Positions 32,301 to 40,465 are shown, numbered from the stretch's first letter. The stretch: 64,000 bases of DNA from Hirundichthys speculiger (GCA_018398805.1 JAGFBZ010000680.1:122085-186084); one strand, 5' to 3'. Numbers and translations are program-made. The notes: generated by a model not told the origin, from the letters alone.

Positions 32301-32562
32301 CCCTGTCTTTTTTTCTGATGAATAACTGTTTTATAGATGACTCAGAGAAGTCACCAGCCGCTGGGCTGGACTCATCCAGAGCTTTTCTGTCGTGTCTGCC
32401 GCACCAGAAACTCCTGGTTACGGTTAGAGAAACGGGCCCGGATGAAGAGCAGAAGCGCTCCGGTAAAAACACAGAAACAGGAGCACAACAGCTCCGGTAA
32501 AAACACAGAAACCAGTGAAACTTCTACAAACCTCCGTCTTGTTTTCCCTCTTTGGCAGCCAT
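20189..32562 (-). CDS. znf277: ZNF277, C2H2 zinc-finger protein, 12 coding exons
   Basis: A nuclear zinc-finger protein; family members are linked to Polycomb (BMI1) recruitment and bind ribosomal protein uS5. Joined exons: 32562-32532, 30184-29968, 29864-29776, 29659-29577, 28265-28174, 28089-27979, 26393-26261, 26182-26114, 25983-25887, 23821-23779, 21856-21682, 20378-20189. They give 442 aa, close to the roughly 450 aa usual for the family. Five C2H2 fingers are visible: C45-C48-H63-H68, about C160-H182 (exons 5-6), about C211-H233 (exon 7), C289-C292-H305-H310 and C344-C347-H360-H366. The C-terminus reads YYFPTYENDALLCTLSDS. All intron phases agree only if exon 8 is 68 nt, but it has 69: an extra base in the AA at 26156-26157 causes an early TGA. 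Either an assembly error or a real lesion. The start is MAAKEG. Confidence 0.95.
20492..21554. mobile_element. hAT nonautonomous element (family C), copy 2
   Basis: The ends are 'tagggatgcacgataa' and 'ttatcatgcatccctg'. The flanking 8-mers TCTGTAAT and TCTGTAAA match at 7 of 8 positions. It lies in the last znf277 intron. A minus-strand frame at 21021-21275 carries the LKERLANEGT peptide seen in the other copies. Confidence 0.9.
21682..21856 (-). CDS. znf277: znf277 exon 11
   Basis: Acceptor 'cctccctcag', donor 'CA/gtgagt'. Codes DLKFYQQVKLVNFIRRQ and a C2H2 finger (C344, C347, H360, H366). Confidence 0.94.
21857..22446. other. Part of znf277 intron 10
   Basis: Intron sequence with a short (ggaa)n run near 21926-21953. 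No exon seen. Confidence 0.5.
22455..23587. mobile_element. hAT-like element (family D), copy 2, with BED-finger remnant
   Basis: The ends are 'tagggttgggca' and 'gatgcccaaccctc', flanked by GCTGCTTC and TCTGCTTC (7 of 8 match). From 22696 on the plus strand a frame reads MDPKRRRSRVWLHFSR, then NTCGKRVTAKGG and NMAKHLHLHG. This has the layout of a BED zinc finger (W-x-x-F, C, then N-x-x-x-H-L-x-x-H), the N-terminal domain of many hAT transposases. The first zinc-binding Cys is replaced by Gln or Arg and the frame soon ends. An inner mariner-like 'tacagtggtacctct' segment follows at about 22965. Confidence 0.85.
23779..23821 (-). CDS. znf277: znf277 exon 10 (43 bp)
   Basis: Acceptor 'gttatttgcag', donor 'CTCG/gtgagt'. 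Codes DSHGFDLHELKTRL. Its His completes the finger begun in exon 9. Confidence 0.92.
23942..24348. mobile_element. Short hAT-like element (family G)
   Basis: It begins 'tagattctgtgatatatc' and ends 'gtatcgctacagctcta'. The flanking 8-mers GTGGATGC and GTGCACGC agree at 6 of 8 positions. The interior has 'atcgagtatcgat' and 'tatcgtatcgtggga' motifs typical of these elements. Located in znf277 intron 9. Confidence 0.6.
24408..24943. mobile_element. MITE family B, copy 2 (uninterrupted)
   Basis: Inverted ends are 'gggccaattccaattcctcc' and 'ggaggaattggaattcaccc', with the next ~17 bp ('ttaaccctcaatctcaa') also inverted. The body matches 11046-11540. The target duplication may be 3 bp (TTG). Located in znf277 intron 9. 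Confidence 0.8.
24955..25858. mobile_element. hAT element with 'cagtggttctcaact' ends
   Basis: The ends 'cagtggttctcaactgg' and 'ccagttgagaaccactg' are inverse complements. The 8-bp target duplication GTGTAAAC is exact (24947-24954 and 25859-25866). Just inside the left end is a 'gggtcgcagacccattttca' fold-back. The right end is 28 bp from the znf277 exon 9 boundary. Nonautonomous. Confidence 0.93.
25887..25983 (-). CDS. znf277: znf277 exon 9
   Basis: Acceptor 'cgtccacag', donor 'ACG/gtgaag'. Codes DWSDWRALPVSAVCLFCDHQ and onward to the finger His (C289, C292, H305). Confidence 0.94.
26114..26182 (-). CDS. znf277: znf277 exon 8, with +1 frame break
   Basis: Reads ELGKTWEEV, then would hit TGA. 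Dropping one base at 26156-26157 restores SEDDRELVDDDD up to the donor 'GA/gtgagt'. The phases of the flanking exons require 68 nt, whereas 69 are present. Confidence 0.9.
26261..26393 (-). CDS. znf277: znf277 exon 7
   Basis: Acceptor 'ccgtcag' (not the CAG 7 bp further in, which would break phase). Codes LQCLYCEKTFRDKTTLKDHM and INASNREYDRFYVINYL. Holds a full C2H2 finger. Confidence 0.94.
26790..27535. repeat. G-rich minisatellite, about 15-bp unit, in znf277 intron 6
   Basis: Starts with a run of 22 G (26792-26813), then about 650 bp of 'tcctggagggtccca(g/t)g' units, with larger blocks repeated (27000-27110 compared with 27258-27370). The right edge ends in an inverted unit (27473-27497). 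The 150-273-codon frames on both strands are repeat artefacts. Confidence 0.95.
27536..27978. other. Rest of znf277 intron 6
   Basis: Intron sequence after the minisatellite. No exon seen. Confidence 0.5.
27979..28089 (-). CDS. znf277: znf277 exon 6
   Basis: Acceptor 'gctttcag', donor 'AA/gtagga'. Codes SALLNHMAREHSFSVGLPDN and IVYCNDFLDALQRKLD. Confidence 0.95.
28174..28265 (-). CDS. znf277: znf277 exon 5
   Basis: Acceptor 'ctcctgcag', donor 'AG/gtagct'. Codes EEVLEQQQKERDDCSFQRAC and MFCSEEFSGN, the Cys half of finger 2. Confidence 0.94.
28369..29503. mobile_element. hAT nonautonomous element (family C), copy 3, inverted
   Basis: The ends are 'taggggtgcatgataa' and 'ttatcgtgcatcccta'. 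The flanks CCTCAAAC and CCTCTAAC match at 7 of 8 positions. A plus-strand frame (28672-28872) includes LKERLANEGT and then VKVSEEDSLVVICDE, which may be the decayed start of a BED-finger transposase. Located in znf277 intron 4. Confidence 0.92.
29577..29659 (-). CDS. znf277: znf277 exon 4
   Basis: Acceptor 'accctgcag', donor 'CTG/gtgagc'. Codes EKQEEYFLLCDVLPEDRVLR. Confidence 0.93.
29776..29864 (-). CDS. znf277: znf277 exon 3
   Basis: Acceptor 'cctctaacag', donor 'GCTG/gtgagt'. Codes YVLYWKGRFLEQPVTDFCSV then IRTNSTGPA. Confidence 0.94.
29968..30184 (-). CDS. znf277: znf277 exon 2
   Basis: Acceptor 'cctctctcctcag', donor 'CAG/gtacag'. Codes EESILEPLCFPEQS and finger 1 (CLFC, then H63 and H68), followed by LVIADVRLIADLP. 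Confidence 0.94.
30325..31444. mobile_element. hAT nonautonomous element (family C), copy 4
   Basis: The ends are 'tagggatgcacgataa' and 'atcgtggacccccta'-like. The 8-bp target duplication ATTACAGC is exact (30317-30324 and 31445-31452). Located in znf277 intron 1. The exact duplication suggests it is the youngest of the four. Confidence 0.93.
31453..32531. other. Rest of znf277 intron 1
   Basis: Unique-looking intron sequence. The open frames of 60-131 codons near 32318-32732 lie opposite or across znf277 exon 1 and have no recognisable content. Confidence 0.5.
32532..32562 (-). CDS. znf277: znf277 exon 1 (start)
   Basis: ATGGCTGCC start (good context, preceded by AAC), coding MAAKEGKQDG and the first base of codon 11, then donor 'GGAG/gtttgt'. 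Joins in phase with exon 2 to read GGEESILEP. Confidence 0.85.
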
Positions 32563-33541
32563 GTTCAGCGTTTCCTGCTTCGTCTTCTTCTGCGTTTAAT
32601 TACAGGCTGAAAACCATCGCCCGGGCTGCACACCGCCACCTGCTGGACGAGACAATAATGGTTTTAGACGCGTACAGCGACCACAACTACACATCCCACA
32701 ATCCATCACGGTTTTTGTTATCTGTCTTATGACGGTATCTTCCCGCTGGATGTCAGTGTCTCAAATCAAATTAATTACGACAACCAGGACGTGCAGACAT
32801 TTCTGGGGCACGTGCCAAAGCCATTCATTTATAACAGAATAGACCAGAATCGCAACTTTATTTCACAAGAAAACAACATTTTGTTGTAAAATTTCATAAT
32901 TTTGCAAGAGTCCAACTTTTGTTTGTAAAACCGATGCGTTTGTGGTATAATCAGCATTTTCCTGTTTAAAAAAAAATTGCCAAATCCCATCTTTACAACT
33001 TAATGTTACAACTTTTTGTCGGAAAATATCAACTTTGGCAAAATTACAACTTTTTTTCTAAAACTATTTGATTGTAATGTTGTGTCCTGAAATTAAGAAT
33101 GTTTGCTGTAATAATCAGAAATTCTGTAATATTACATTTTTTTGTTGGAAAAGGCACATTTTTATCTCAAATTAAAATTTAGCAAAATTGTGACTATTTG
33201 CAATAAAATGACAAATTTCCAAATTTTGTGTAACTGCAATTTTATGTCCTATAATCCAAACTTTTTTGCCATAAAATATAGACGTTTGTAAAACTATAAC
33301 TAAAATCTAAATGTGTTGTAAAACCACAAATTTCTTAGTTTTGCAGCTTTGTCCACAAAAGCAAATTTTTGTCATGAAATGTTAAATTTCACCAAATCCA
33401 ATCAAAGGTAAACTCAACATGTAGGAAACAACAAACCGGCGCTTAAAGGTCTCATTCATCTCTTCCCCTTGACTTTATCTAAATTTATTTTATTTGATTG
33501 ATATTTCTATTGCTATTTCTGTTTTATTGTTCCTGTTAATA
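32563..33541. other. znf277 upstream region, AT-rich from about 32850
   Basis: Presumed promoter side of znf277. From about 32860 to 33400 the sequence is a weak, degenerate repeat built of 'aaaatt' and 'aactttt' themes, with no fixed period. No gene seen. Confidence 0.4.
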
Positions 33542-33549
33542 CTGTAAAG

Positions 33550-33935
33550 CAGTGATTCCCAAAGTGTGGGCCGCGGCCCCCTGGTGGGCCGTCGCGGTAC
33601 TGCAGGTGGGCCGTGAGAGGTCATTAAAATAAAAAATAAAAAAGTGTTTTAAATCCACGATCTTTTAAAATATGTTTTTAATTATTGTAAAATGTTCATG
33701 ACATGATTAAAAAACATTAAGAAGTAATAAAACAAACTGGTTAAGTGTTATTCTACTGTCATCTTAACTTAATATGACAAGTGTCACCTTATTTGTTGAC
33801 CCCTCACATTGATGTCAGAACATGGTTCCTAGTCCTGTATGTTGATCACAGTTGTGATTAAAGGTTTTCGGTGCGCTGCAGAGATTTTTCACATTTCAAA
33901 TTGGGCCTTCGTGTTCTGAAGTTTGGGAATGGGTG
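33550..33935. mobile_element. hAT element with 'cagtgattcccaaag' ends, left copy
   Basis: The left end is 'cagtgattcccaaagtgtgg' and the right end 'gaagtttgggaatgggtg'. It is roughly 90% identical by eye to 38778-39159. Nonautonomous, in the plus orientation. Confidence 0.9.
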
Positions 33936-34374
33936 ATCCAAGAGAACCAAAATGATCTTGATTTGTTTCAGAGGTTTGAGAGTGTGTGAAATGAATAAAG
34001 TTTTTCTAGAATACTTTTTTCCACATTATGATCAATAATGACCAAACATAACTCCAAATTAAAAGTGATTGAAAGAAATTACAAACTGGACAAATAAATA
34101 AATTGATGGTGATTTCTGAAGATTTCTGCAACACTTGTCTCCCTGCTCTACTTCTATATTATAATCATTGACATTGGTAACAGGATCCATACATTTATGA
34201 AAATGTAGTTTTTTTTTCATGAACCATAACTTTAACAATGCAATATTAAGGAAAGATTTACTTGTAAAATACATGATATAATGGTATTCCTTTTTCAGAG
34301 TAAACATGTTACCTTCCTTTTTAAACATTTGAATAATACTATAATACAGTCAACAGTTGTGATGAAGAACACTT

Positions 34375-34380
34375 TTTATT
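34375..34380 (-). promoter_or_regulatory. Poly(A) signal for the coiled-coil gene
   Basis: AATAAA on the minus strand, about 170 bp beyond the stop at 34547-34549. Good spacing for a short 3' UTR. Confidence 0.55.
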
Positions 34381-34546
34381 TAATAGTTCTTCTGAATTCA
34401 TTTTAAACAAACAGCAAACACAAACATAACACATAATACAATACATTCAATAAAAAGGAAACCGGAGCACCCGGAGAAAACCCACATTAATATATACATA
34501 CAGAGAAAACATACATTTACAAGATGAAACGCAAACATGTCTGATA

Positions 34547-36363
34547 TTATTTCTTCTTTTTGTTTTTTTGTTTGTGCCCCTGATCTTCTGGTGGAAGACG
34601 TCCACTCTCTTGTGCGATGTCTGTGGGGACCTGAGGATTTTGGATCCCCCTCCTGCTCTTATATTTGCGGCGACTCTTTCGTGTCAGCATCTTTTTTAAA
34701 CACCTCCAAAAAGAAGGCTGCTCTGCTGCTTTGGGGTCAGGATCTGATGTGAGGACCTCTTCAGTTTCTGGGAGGAATTGCTTGTTGGTAATTGGAAATT
34801 CCTCCGGTTCACTGATTTCATCAATGACCTCAAGTTGGTGGACGGAGACCCCCTTGAGATCAGAGATGTCTTCAGATACAGAAGCTTCGGTTTGAGTTGA
34901 AAACTCCTTTGACCCAGGAACATCTTCACCTTTGAAATCCTCAGTTTGAGTGGAGATGTCCTTTGATTCAGAGAAGTCTTCGGACTCAGAAGCTTCAGTT
35001 TGGGTGGAGGCGTCCTCTAATACAGAGACCTCGTCAAATCCAAAAGCCTCAGTCTGAGTAGAAACGGTCTGTGGTTCTGGGGCTTTTTCTGCTGCAGAGG
35101 ACTTGGGTCCATCTGCAGGGATTTCAGGCTTTTGGTTGGTGGTTTCTGAGGCAGACCTTATCTCCTCAGTGAGTTCTGCCACCTTCTTCTCAAAGTCTCC
35201 AATTGTCCGTTCCATTGCTTTCACCTTGGAAGCCAGTTCAGTGTTAGAGGTTTCCTTCTCTTGCAGCTGCTTTTTCACATTTTCCAGCTCCTTGAGAGCC
35301 TCTGCAGATCTGGATCCATCTTTCCTGCCTTCCTGAGGTGCTTTACAGGAGAGACGCAATTCGTCTACAGTGCGTTGGGACCATTTCAGCTTCTTTTCAG
35401 CGACGATTCTTCGATGGTACTCTTCCTTCAAGCGGCTTTCCAATTCTTGAAGTTTTTCCTCTGTCGAAGTAAAGTTGTTTTCTGCAGTAACTCTCTTCTC
35501 TTTTTCGTCAGCGAGAAGATTGTTATTGCTCTGCAACTCGTTTTTCAGATCGTTGACTTGGATTAACAAGTTGTTGATCTGCTCCTGATTGGATTGTGAT
35601 GGCTGATGTTCATCAGTAGCAGAATCCTTCAAGCTGAGATCTTGCTGTTTGATCTCAGCGGCCTCATGCTGTGCTCTTAGTTGGGAGGCCGTTTTCAAGG
35701 TTCCCGTTATCTTGGACCTGCTTATATAGGTCTTCTAGATCCTGGAGGACCAACATGTGAGCCTCTTCGAATCTAGTTTGACCTTGACTGCTTGCTTCAG
35801 GAGCTCCGATGGATTTGCGCAAATTTTTAGTTATGCGCTTGAGCTCCATTAGGCAAAGCAGTCTGACCTGGAGATCAACATCCAGAACCTTTTCCATCCA
35901 TCGCTTCGATCTTTTCCCTCTGCAAGTGACATTCTTGCTCTGCTGCTGCAATTCTCATCTCTTTTTCACGAGTGAGAAAGCTGTTCTTCTTCTGCAGCCT
36001 GTTTCTTAAATCATCCACCTGATTGTGATGAAACTCTGGTGGTTGTCTTGGGCCAGCAGAGGTATTATGGAAAAACCCCTGGACGTACTGAGGTGCCTGG
36101 TTCCACTTCCACTCTCGCTGCTCGTAACCTGGATAGGGAGCAGCATAGGTAGAAGCTTGGTAGTAATACCTCTGCTTCTGAACGTACCCTGGGTGGGCAG
36201 TCGGATAGGCTTGACAGTGTGTCTTCCTGGTCTTGACGTGTTGTGACTGGGGAGTCACAGAGGGAGCAGAGGCCTGAGCTTGCTCCATATCCATATCATT
36301 TTGGTCTTGTTCGACCATGTCGCTCCACAAAGCTGTACCTGCAGATGTTTTGGTTGTATTCAT
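34547..36363 (-). CDS. Uncharacterised coiled-coil protein, intronless, two frame breaks
   Basis: I do not recognise the family. Three overlapping frames continue one another: 36363 to about 35902, about 35901 to 35700, and about 35699 to 34547. The first break is a tandem ATGG duplication (35894-35901); the second is one extra base near 35697-35706. Discounting 5 bases gives about 603 aa. Order of parts: a Tyr/Pro/Gln-rich head with P-G-Y repeats; coiled coil with a duplicated unit (QVDDLRNRLQ and QVNDLKNELQ); a long charged coil to about residue 350; four or more 18-residue repeats beginning STQTE with acidic centres; and a basic Lys/Arg tail (LKKMLTRKSRRKYKSRR) that could direct nuclear entry. 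A CRE-TATA promoter precedes it. The lack of introns suggests a retrogene or fish-specific gene. Either a live gene with assembly errors or a young pseudogene. Confidence 0.7.
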
Positions 36364-36503
36364 ACTGCTGGTTGTTCTTTCTTTCGTTGTCTGAAAAAAT
36401 TACTTTTCCTTCACGATATGAAAAATACTTGGTGGAGAACTTAGGTAGTGCCTACAAACTGTGATATTTCATAGGAACTGAAATGATTTCAAAAGGAGAC
36501 GAG

Positions 36504-36531
36504 CTTTTATAAAGAACGTCCTTTGACGTCA
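36504..36531 (-). promoter_or_regulatory. CRE plus TATA box core promoter
   Basis: On the minus strand a TATAAAAG box (36511-36504) stands 12 bp downstream of a perfect palindromic cAMP response element, TGACGTCA (36531-36524). The start codon of the coiled-coil gene is about 140 bp further on, giving a 5' UTR of about 110 bp. This spacing is typical of a focused TATA promoter under CREB/CREM-type control. Confidence 0.6.
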
Positions 36532-36970
36532 TCAGGTCCTATATTCCGTCAATGGTGGTAACTGAAGATAACGCTGATTCTCGCGAGAGGTCACGTGTTA
36601 AAACGAGACTTCTCTGTCACTCAAAAATAACAAACATCCACGGGACTTTTGGTAAATATTAAACAATATTGAACTCCCTACCTATCACGCACACCAACTA
36701 ATGAGAGCTGTTTCAGACTGGAGGAGTTTCTGATATTACAAGAAATACAATATGGACATCACCGACACATGAATGCGCAGCTCACGGAGTCACCAGCAGC
36801 TCCGTTATTTTTTCTAGCTTTATTCGTGTTTAAGATTGTTTTCAACGCAGTCTTCGTCATTGACCACATTGATTTCTAAATTATTTCTCATTCCGGTTTG
36901 AATGCTGTGTCACTTGAAGGGATTTCATTCATTACTTTGTCTTTTTTTTTTTAAACACCGTTCATGATGA

Positions 36971-36984
36971 GTAACCATAGCAAC
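36971..36984. promoter_or_regulatory. Perfect RFX X-box
   Basis: GTAACC-AT-AGCAAC fits the RFX consensus GTNRCC-N(0-3)-RGYAAC at every position. It is 25 bp before an ATG in strong context at 37010 on the plus strand, and about 600 bp upstream of the coiled-coil start on the other strand. X-boxes close to the start are typical of ciliary genes. Confidence 0.5.
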
Positions 36985-37009
36985 GAGAGAGTTGTTTACA
37001 ACCGGGGCC

Positions 37010-37046
37010 ATGGAAGGTTTTCCAGAAAGCGGCTTTTGTGAAAACT
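37010..37046 (+). CDS. Possible first exon of an unrecognised gene
   Basis: GGGGCCATGG start context, coding MEGFPESGFCEN before a good donor (ACT/gtgagt). No continuing exon in a matching phase was found: the next plausible acceptor (ends at 37719) would create an immediate stop. It may be noncoding, a remnant, or chance. Confidence 0.2.
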
Positions 37047-37719
37047 GTGAGTTTTGTCGCTCCTGAACTCAGGAAAACTCGTATTTTTTCGTTTCTCAAA
37101 GATATACGATTGTCATTCCAGCCGTCGTTCAAATTTGGGACAGCCTGTTAGATGTACCGGTTTTCTGCGTTAGATAACCTAAATAAATGATCTTATACTT
37201 CAGTGTATCACTAAAATCACCGTTCTTATACATATATGTGGCCTATACACGTATACAGCAAACATAGTGAGAAGGGGAACGGAATGCAGAGCTGTGATTC
37301 TAGTTCATAAACCGTTTCCATTCATTCATTTCTGAGTTTATTTATTTCTGGATATATTTTTATTTATGGATTACATTAATTTGCTCTGTAAATTCTCCAC
37401 ATCAGCTTTCTTTCTTTCACTGCTGCAACCGTCTATGTTTCTGTAGAAAGAGACTTGGTTGCAATAAAGGCTCTGATTCAACAATGAAAAGGAGGATGAT
37501 TGGATCATTTTCTGTATTTTCCTTCTATGCTTTTCCTCATCTCTTTCCTATTATTATTATTATTGTTATTATTAAAGAAGTATAACTTCTCCAATAACAA
37601 AAATAGGGAGAGAAAGATATCTTTAAAAAGTTAGTGGTTTTGATTTTTTTTTTTCTTCATTTAAGTATTTGTCAACATGAATAGTGAATAATATATTTAA
37701 TTTTGGTTTCTGATCCAGG

Positions 37720-38016
37720 AAGTCCTGGTGTTCCAGTTGTCCTGGAAATCAACAGGATGTTCTCTCGAGGTCCTCCACAGTCTCCAGGAGATGCATGACT
37801 TTGTCCCCTCGAGGACCCCGAACAGCGTGGTGGGCAGTAGAACAGTGCATCTCCAACACTGCAGAGACTGGAAGATGCTTCATCCTCCAGCCAGGTAGAG
37901 AGAGTTGGGTTTCAATCCTGGACCCACGTCTACCTCCATTCCTGCAGCAGCGCTGCCAGAACCGGAACCTCTCTGCAGACAGAAGTCAGGTCAAGTCTCA
38001 TGCTGGTTCAAAATAA
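37720..38016 (+). CDS. Possible Cys-rich exon or remnant
   Basis: After the acceptor 'gatccag' an open frame reads KSWCSSCPGNQQDV, with further Cys residues (RRC, EQC, GRC) up to about 37893, and stays open to 38016. The C-x-x-C-P-G start faintly recalls the N-terminus of ATRAID, but the similarity is too weak for a call. Confidence 0.2.
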   Translation, partial: KSWCSSCPGNQQDVLSRSSTVSRRCMTLSPRGPRTAWWAVEQCISNTAETGRCFILQPGRESWVSILDPRLPPFLQQRCQNRNLSADRSQVKSHAGSK

Positions 38017-38777
38017 TGTGCAGTAATTGCGCTCCAAGGTGCATCCTGGGTAGGACAAAAAGAAAGCTTACAGATTTTCTATATATTTATACATCACACT
38101 TCTCTTTTGATAATAATAATCAAGTTCTAGTGAAACCATTTTTAGTCAAGAGGCAGTATGTTCAGTATTGTACAAAAGTCTTGGACACCCAAGTCTTGTT
38201 TTAAGTCTAAACTTTTGAATGCACATGTCCTGTTCAGTGTTTTAGGACTTATTGCATAACATGCTGTTCTCTAACAAGACGATTAACTGCAATAATTGAA
38301 ACACAGACAGACTGGAAGGATGACAGAAAGATATAGCAGTGGACGTCCTTCAGCCACATCCCATGCTGATGATTGTCTCACTGTGAATTCTGACCTGCAG
38401 ATATTGTTTGTTGTGGTATACCTACCGTTATTGTTAACTTTTGTCTTAATAAATTGTTTGAGATGATGAAATGAGCATGTCTGCTTCCACTTAAATGTCC
38501 TACGTTCATGATATAATATCACTGTAGCACATAAACTGGAAGAAACAGAGACCATTTTTCAGTGTTATAAAGTTATCTTTTTCATATCATAAATACATCT
38601 CCTTGATTAATCGATTTCATACATTGCATTTGATTCACAGCCTTTTTTCACCTCTGTTATATTGCAAAGATGAGGAGCGTCCTCTCCCAGGATGATGCTG
38701 AAAAATACATTTTTGTCACTTCTTGACTAGATCATTGTAATGCGTTATTTGCAGGTTGTCCAAGTAATTCTCTGAAT
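38017..38777. other. No gene recognised
   Basis: Spacer before the right hAT copy. Short open frames only. Confidence 0.4.
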
Positions 38778-39159
38778 CAGTGATTCCCAAAGTGTGGGCC
38801 GCGGCCCCCTGGTGGCCCGTCGCAGTACTGCAGGTGGGCCGTGAGAGGTCATTAAAATTAAACAAATATGTTTTAAATCCTCGATCTTTTTTAAACGTTT
38901 TTTTAATTACTGTAAAGTATTAACGACATGATTTAAAAACATTAAGAAGTAACAAAACAAACCAGTTAAGTGTTATTCTACCATCATCTTAACTTAATAT
39001 GACAAGTGTCACCTTACTTGTTGACGACTCACATTAATATCAGAACATAGCTTCTAGTCCTGGATGTTGATCACAGTTGTGATTAAAGGGTTCGGTGGGC
39101 CGCGGAGATTTTTCACATTTCAAATTGGGCCTTGGTGTTCTGAAGTTTGGGAATGGCTG
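38778..39159. mobile_element. hAT element with 'cagtgattcccaaag' ends, right copy
   Basis: Same element and orientation as 33550-33935. The right end is 'gaagtttgggaatggctg', followed directly by CTGTAAAG. The left flank is CTCTGAAT. Confidence 0.9.
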
Positions 39160-39167
39160 CTGTAAAG

Positions 39168-39976
39168 AGTCTGAGTATTTTAGGAAGGACTAAATAAATA
39201 AACTGTATCTCTATCATTAGTGGTGAAGTGGTCGTGCAGGTACGTCAGGTAGAAACTGACAGCAGTGAAGGTGCAGGAACAAACCGGAACAGTTTGTATA
39301 ATTGATCTGCAGGTACAGGTGGGTGGAGTCAGGGCACCAGCTGAGGTGCAGGTTGATATTCTGGAGCGGGTTGCTGAGTTCTGACACCTGATGAGTTCTT
39401 TGGTTTTAGAGGCGTTCAGGGACAGGTTGCTGGCTCTGTTTTTGTTTGTGTGTGATAAGGTGACAGAAGGTGTTCACAACCCAGATCCTGGATGAACGGA
39501 GCGTTGCTCCTGAATGTTACAGTGGACTGGCATCATCTCCTGTCCTTTTCCAAACAGGGTCCAGTGCAGCAGTAAATGTGTGGAGACTCTTTTTCTTAGT
39601 ATTCGGAGAACTCCTCCGGCTCTTCTCAAGAACAGAAGTGGTCTCTCCTGTGGCCATCCTTTCTGCACCATCAGCCTGCTCAGGTGTGTTCAGGTGCTAC
39701 ATTATTCACGAGGAGCTCGCCGGCTCTAATTAAACCCCGGGGAGAGGCGAGAGAGCGTCTCCACAGTCAGGAGCAGCCAGGAATATGATGTGGATTTCTG
39801 GTTCAGAAAACGATTCCCGCATGAGCCACATCATTTTCAGCAAAAAGCTACTTTTCTTTTCCTTTTCTGCACACAGATGTACCCTGCAGCTCCTGCAGCA
39901 TCCCACCCAAATAAGGTTGCGTTAAAGAACTGTTTTTGCTTTGCAAAGCAAGCAAGAGAGTGTTGGTGAATGCAGT
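39168..39976. other. No gene recognised
   Basis: Unique-looking spacer. Around 39700-39830 it is GC-rich and non-repetitive and could be a conserved noncoding element, but nothing proves it. Confidence 0.35.
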
Positions 39977-40465
39977 TAAATTGTCAAATAACCACCAAAC
40001 TATCTTCTTCTGAAACTTTAACAAAGTTCCGCGCCATCGCCGCCATGTTTGTTGTGATCGGCACAATGCATGGTGCATTCAATGTGTAACGTAAATTCCC
40101 TCGTTTGCTAGTCGTTCTTTCAGCCTTTTCTATTATTTTTTTTCTTTTTTATGTGTAACATAAGAGGAAATACTGTGAATATCAATTCAAGTCAGCAACT
40201 ACTAAAATTATGACCGAGTTAACGAGTTGTTTTCTGGCATGAGGGGGTATTCTTGATTTTCCTGATTGAGAACTCATTTTTCTGATTATGCTGACGTCAC
40301 TTGAACATAACATTAACTGCCAGTCATTCAAGACTCAGAGGGAGCGATGGACTGTTGTGTTGACAAAAATATATATGTTATCGGGGCTATTCGTCATGAT
40401 ATCGGACTTATCGGGATGACGTCATCATTTCCTGTTATCGGCCCGATAGTTATCGTGCACCACTA
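39977..40465. mobile_element. hAT family C, left-truncated copy 5
   Basis: It starts inside the element at 'gtcaaataaccaccaaacta' and runs to the intact right end 'tagttatcgtgcacca'. It matches the right half of the copies at 20492-21554 and 30325-31444. Confidence 0.85.

Larger units (their letters stand above)
33542..39167. mobile_element. Candidate composite hAT element (two hAT copies plus cargo)
   Basis: Two direct copies of one nonautonomous hAT (33550-33935 and 38778-39159) bracket a 4.84-kb segment. The 8-mer CTGTAAAG abuts the left end of the left copy (33542-33549) and the right end of the right copy (39160-39167). The inner flanks, ATCCAAGA after the left copy and CTCTGAAT before the right one, match neither each other nor the outer 8-mer. 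The pattern fits joint transposition of the pair with its contents. Confidence 0.55.

Noticed and set aside
35700..35901. Introns at the two frame breaks of the coiled-coil gene
   Set aside because: The frames overlap or abut within a few bases and there is no GT-AG pair or space for an intron.
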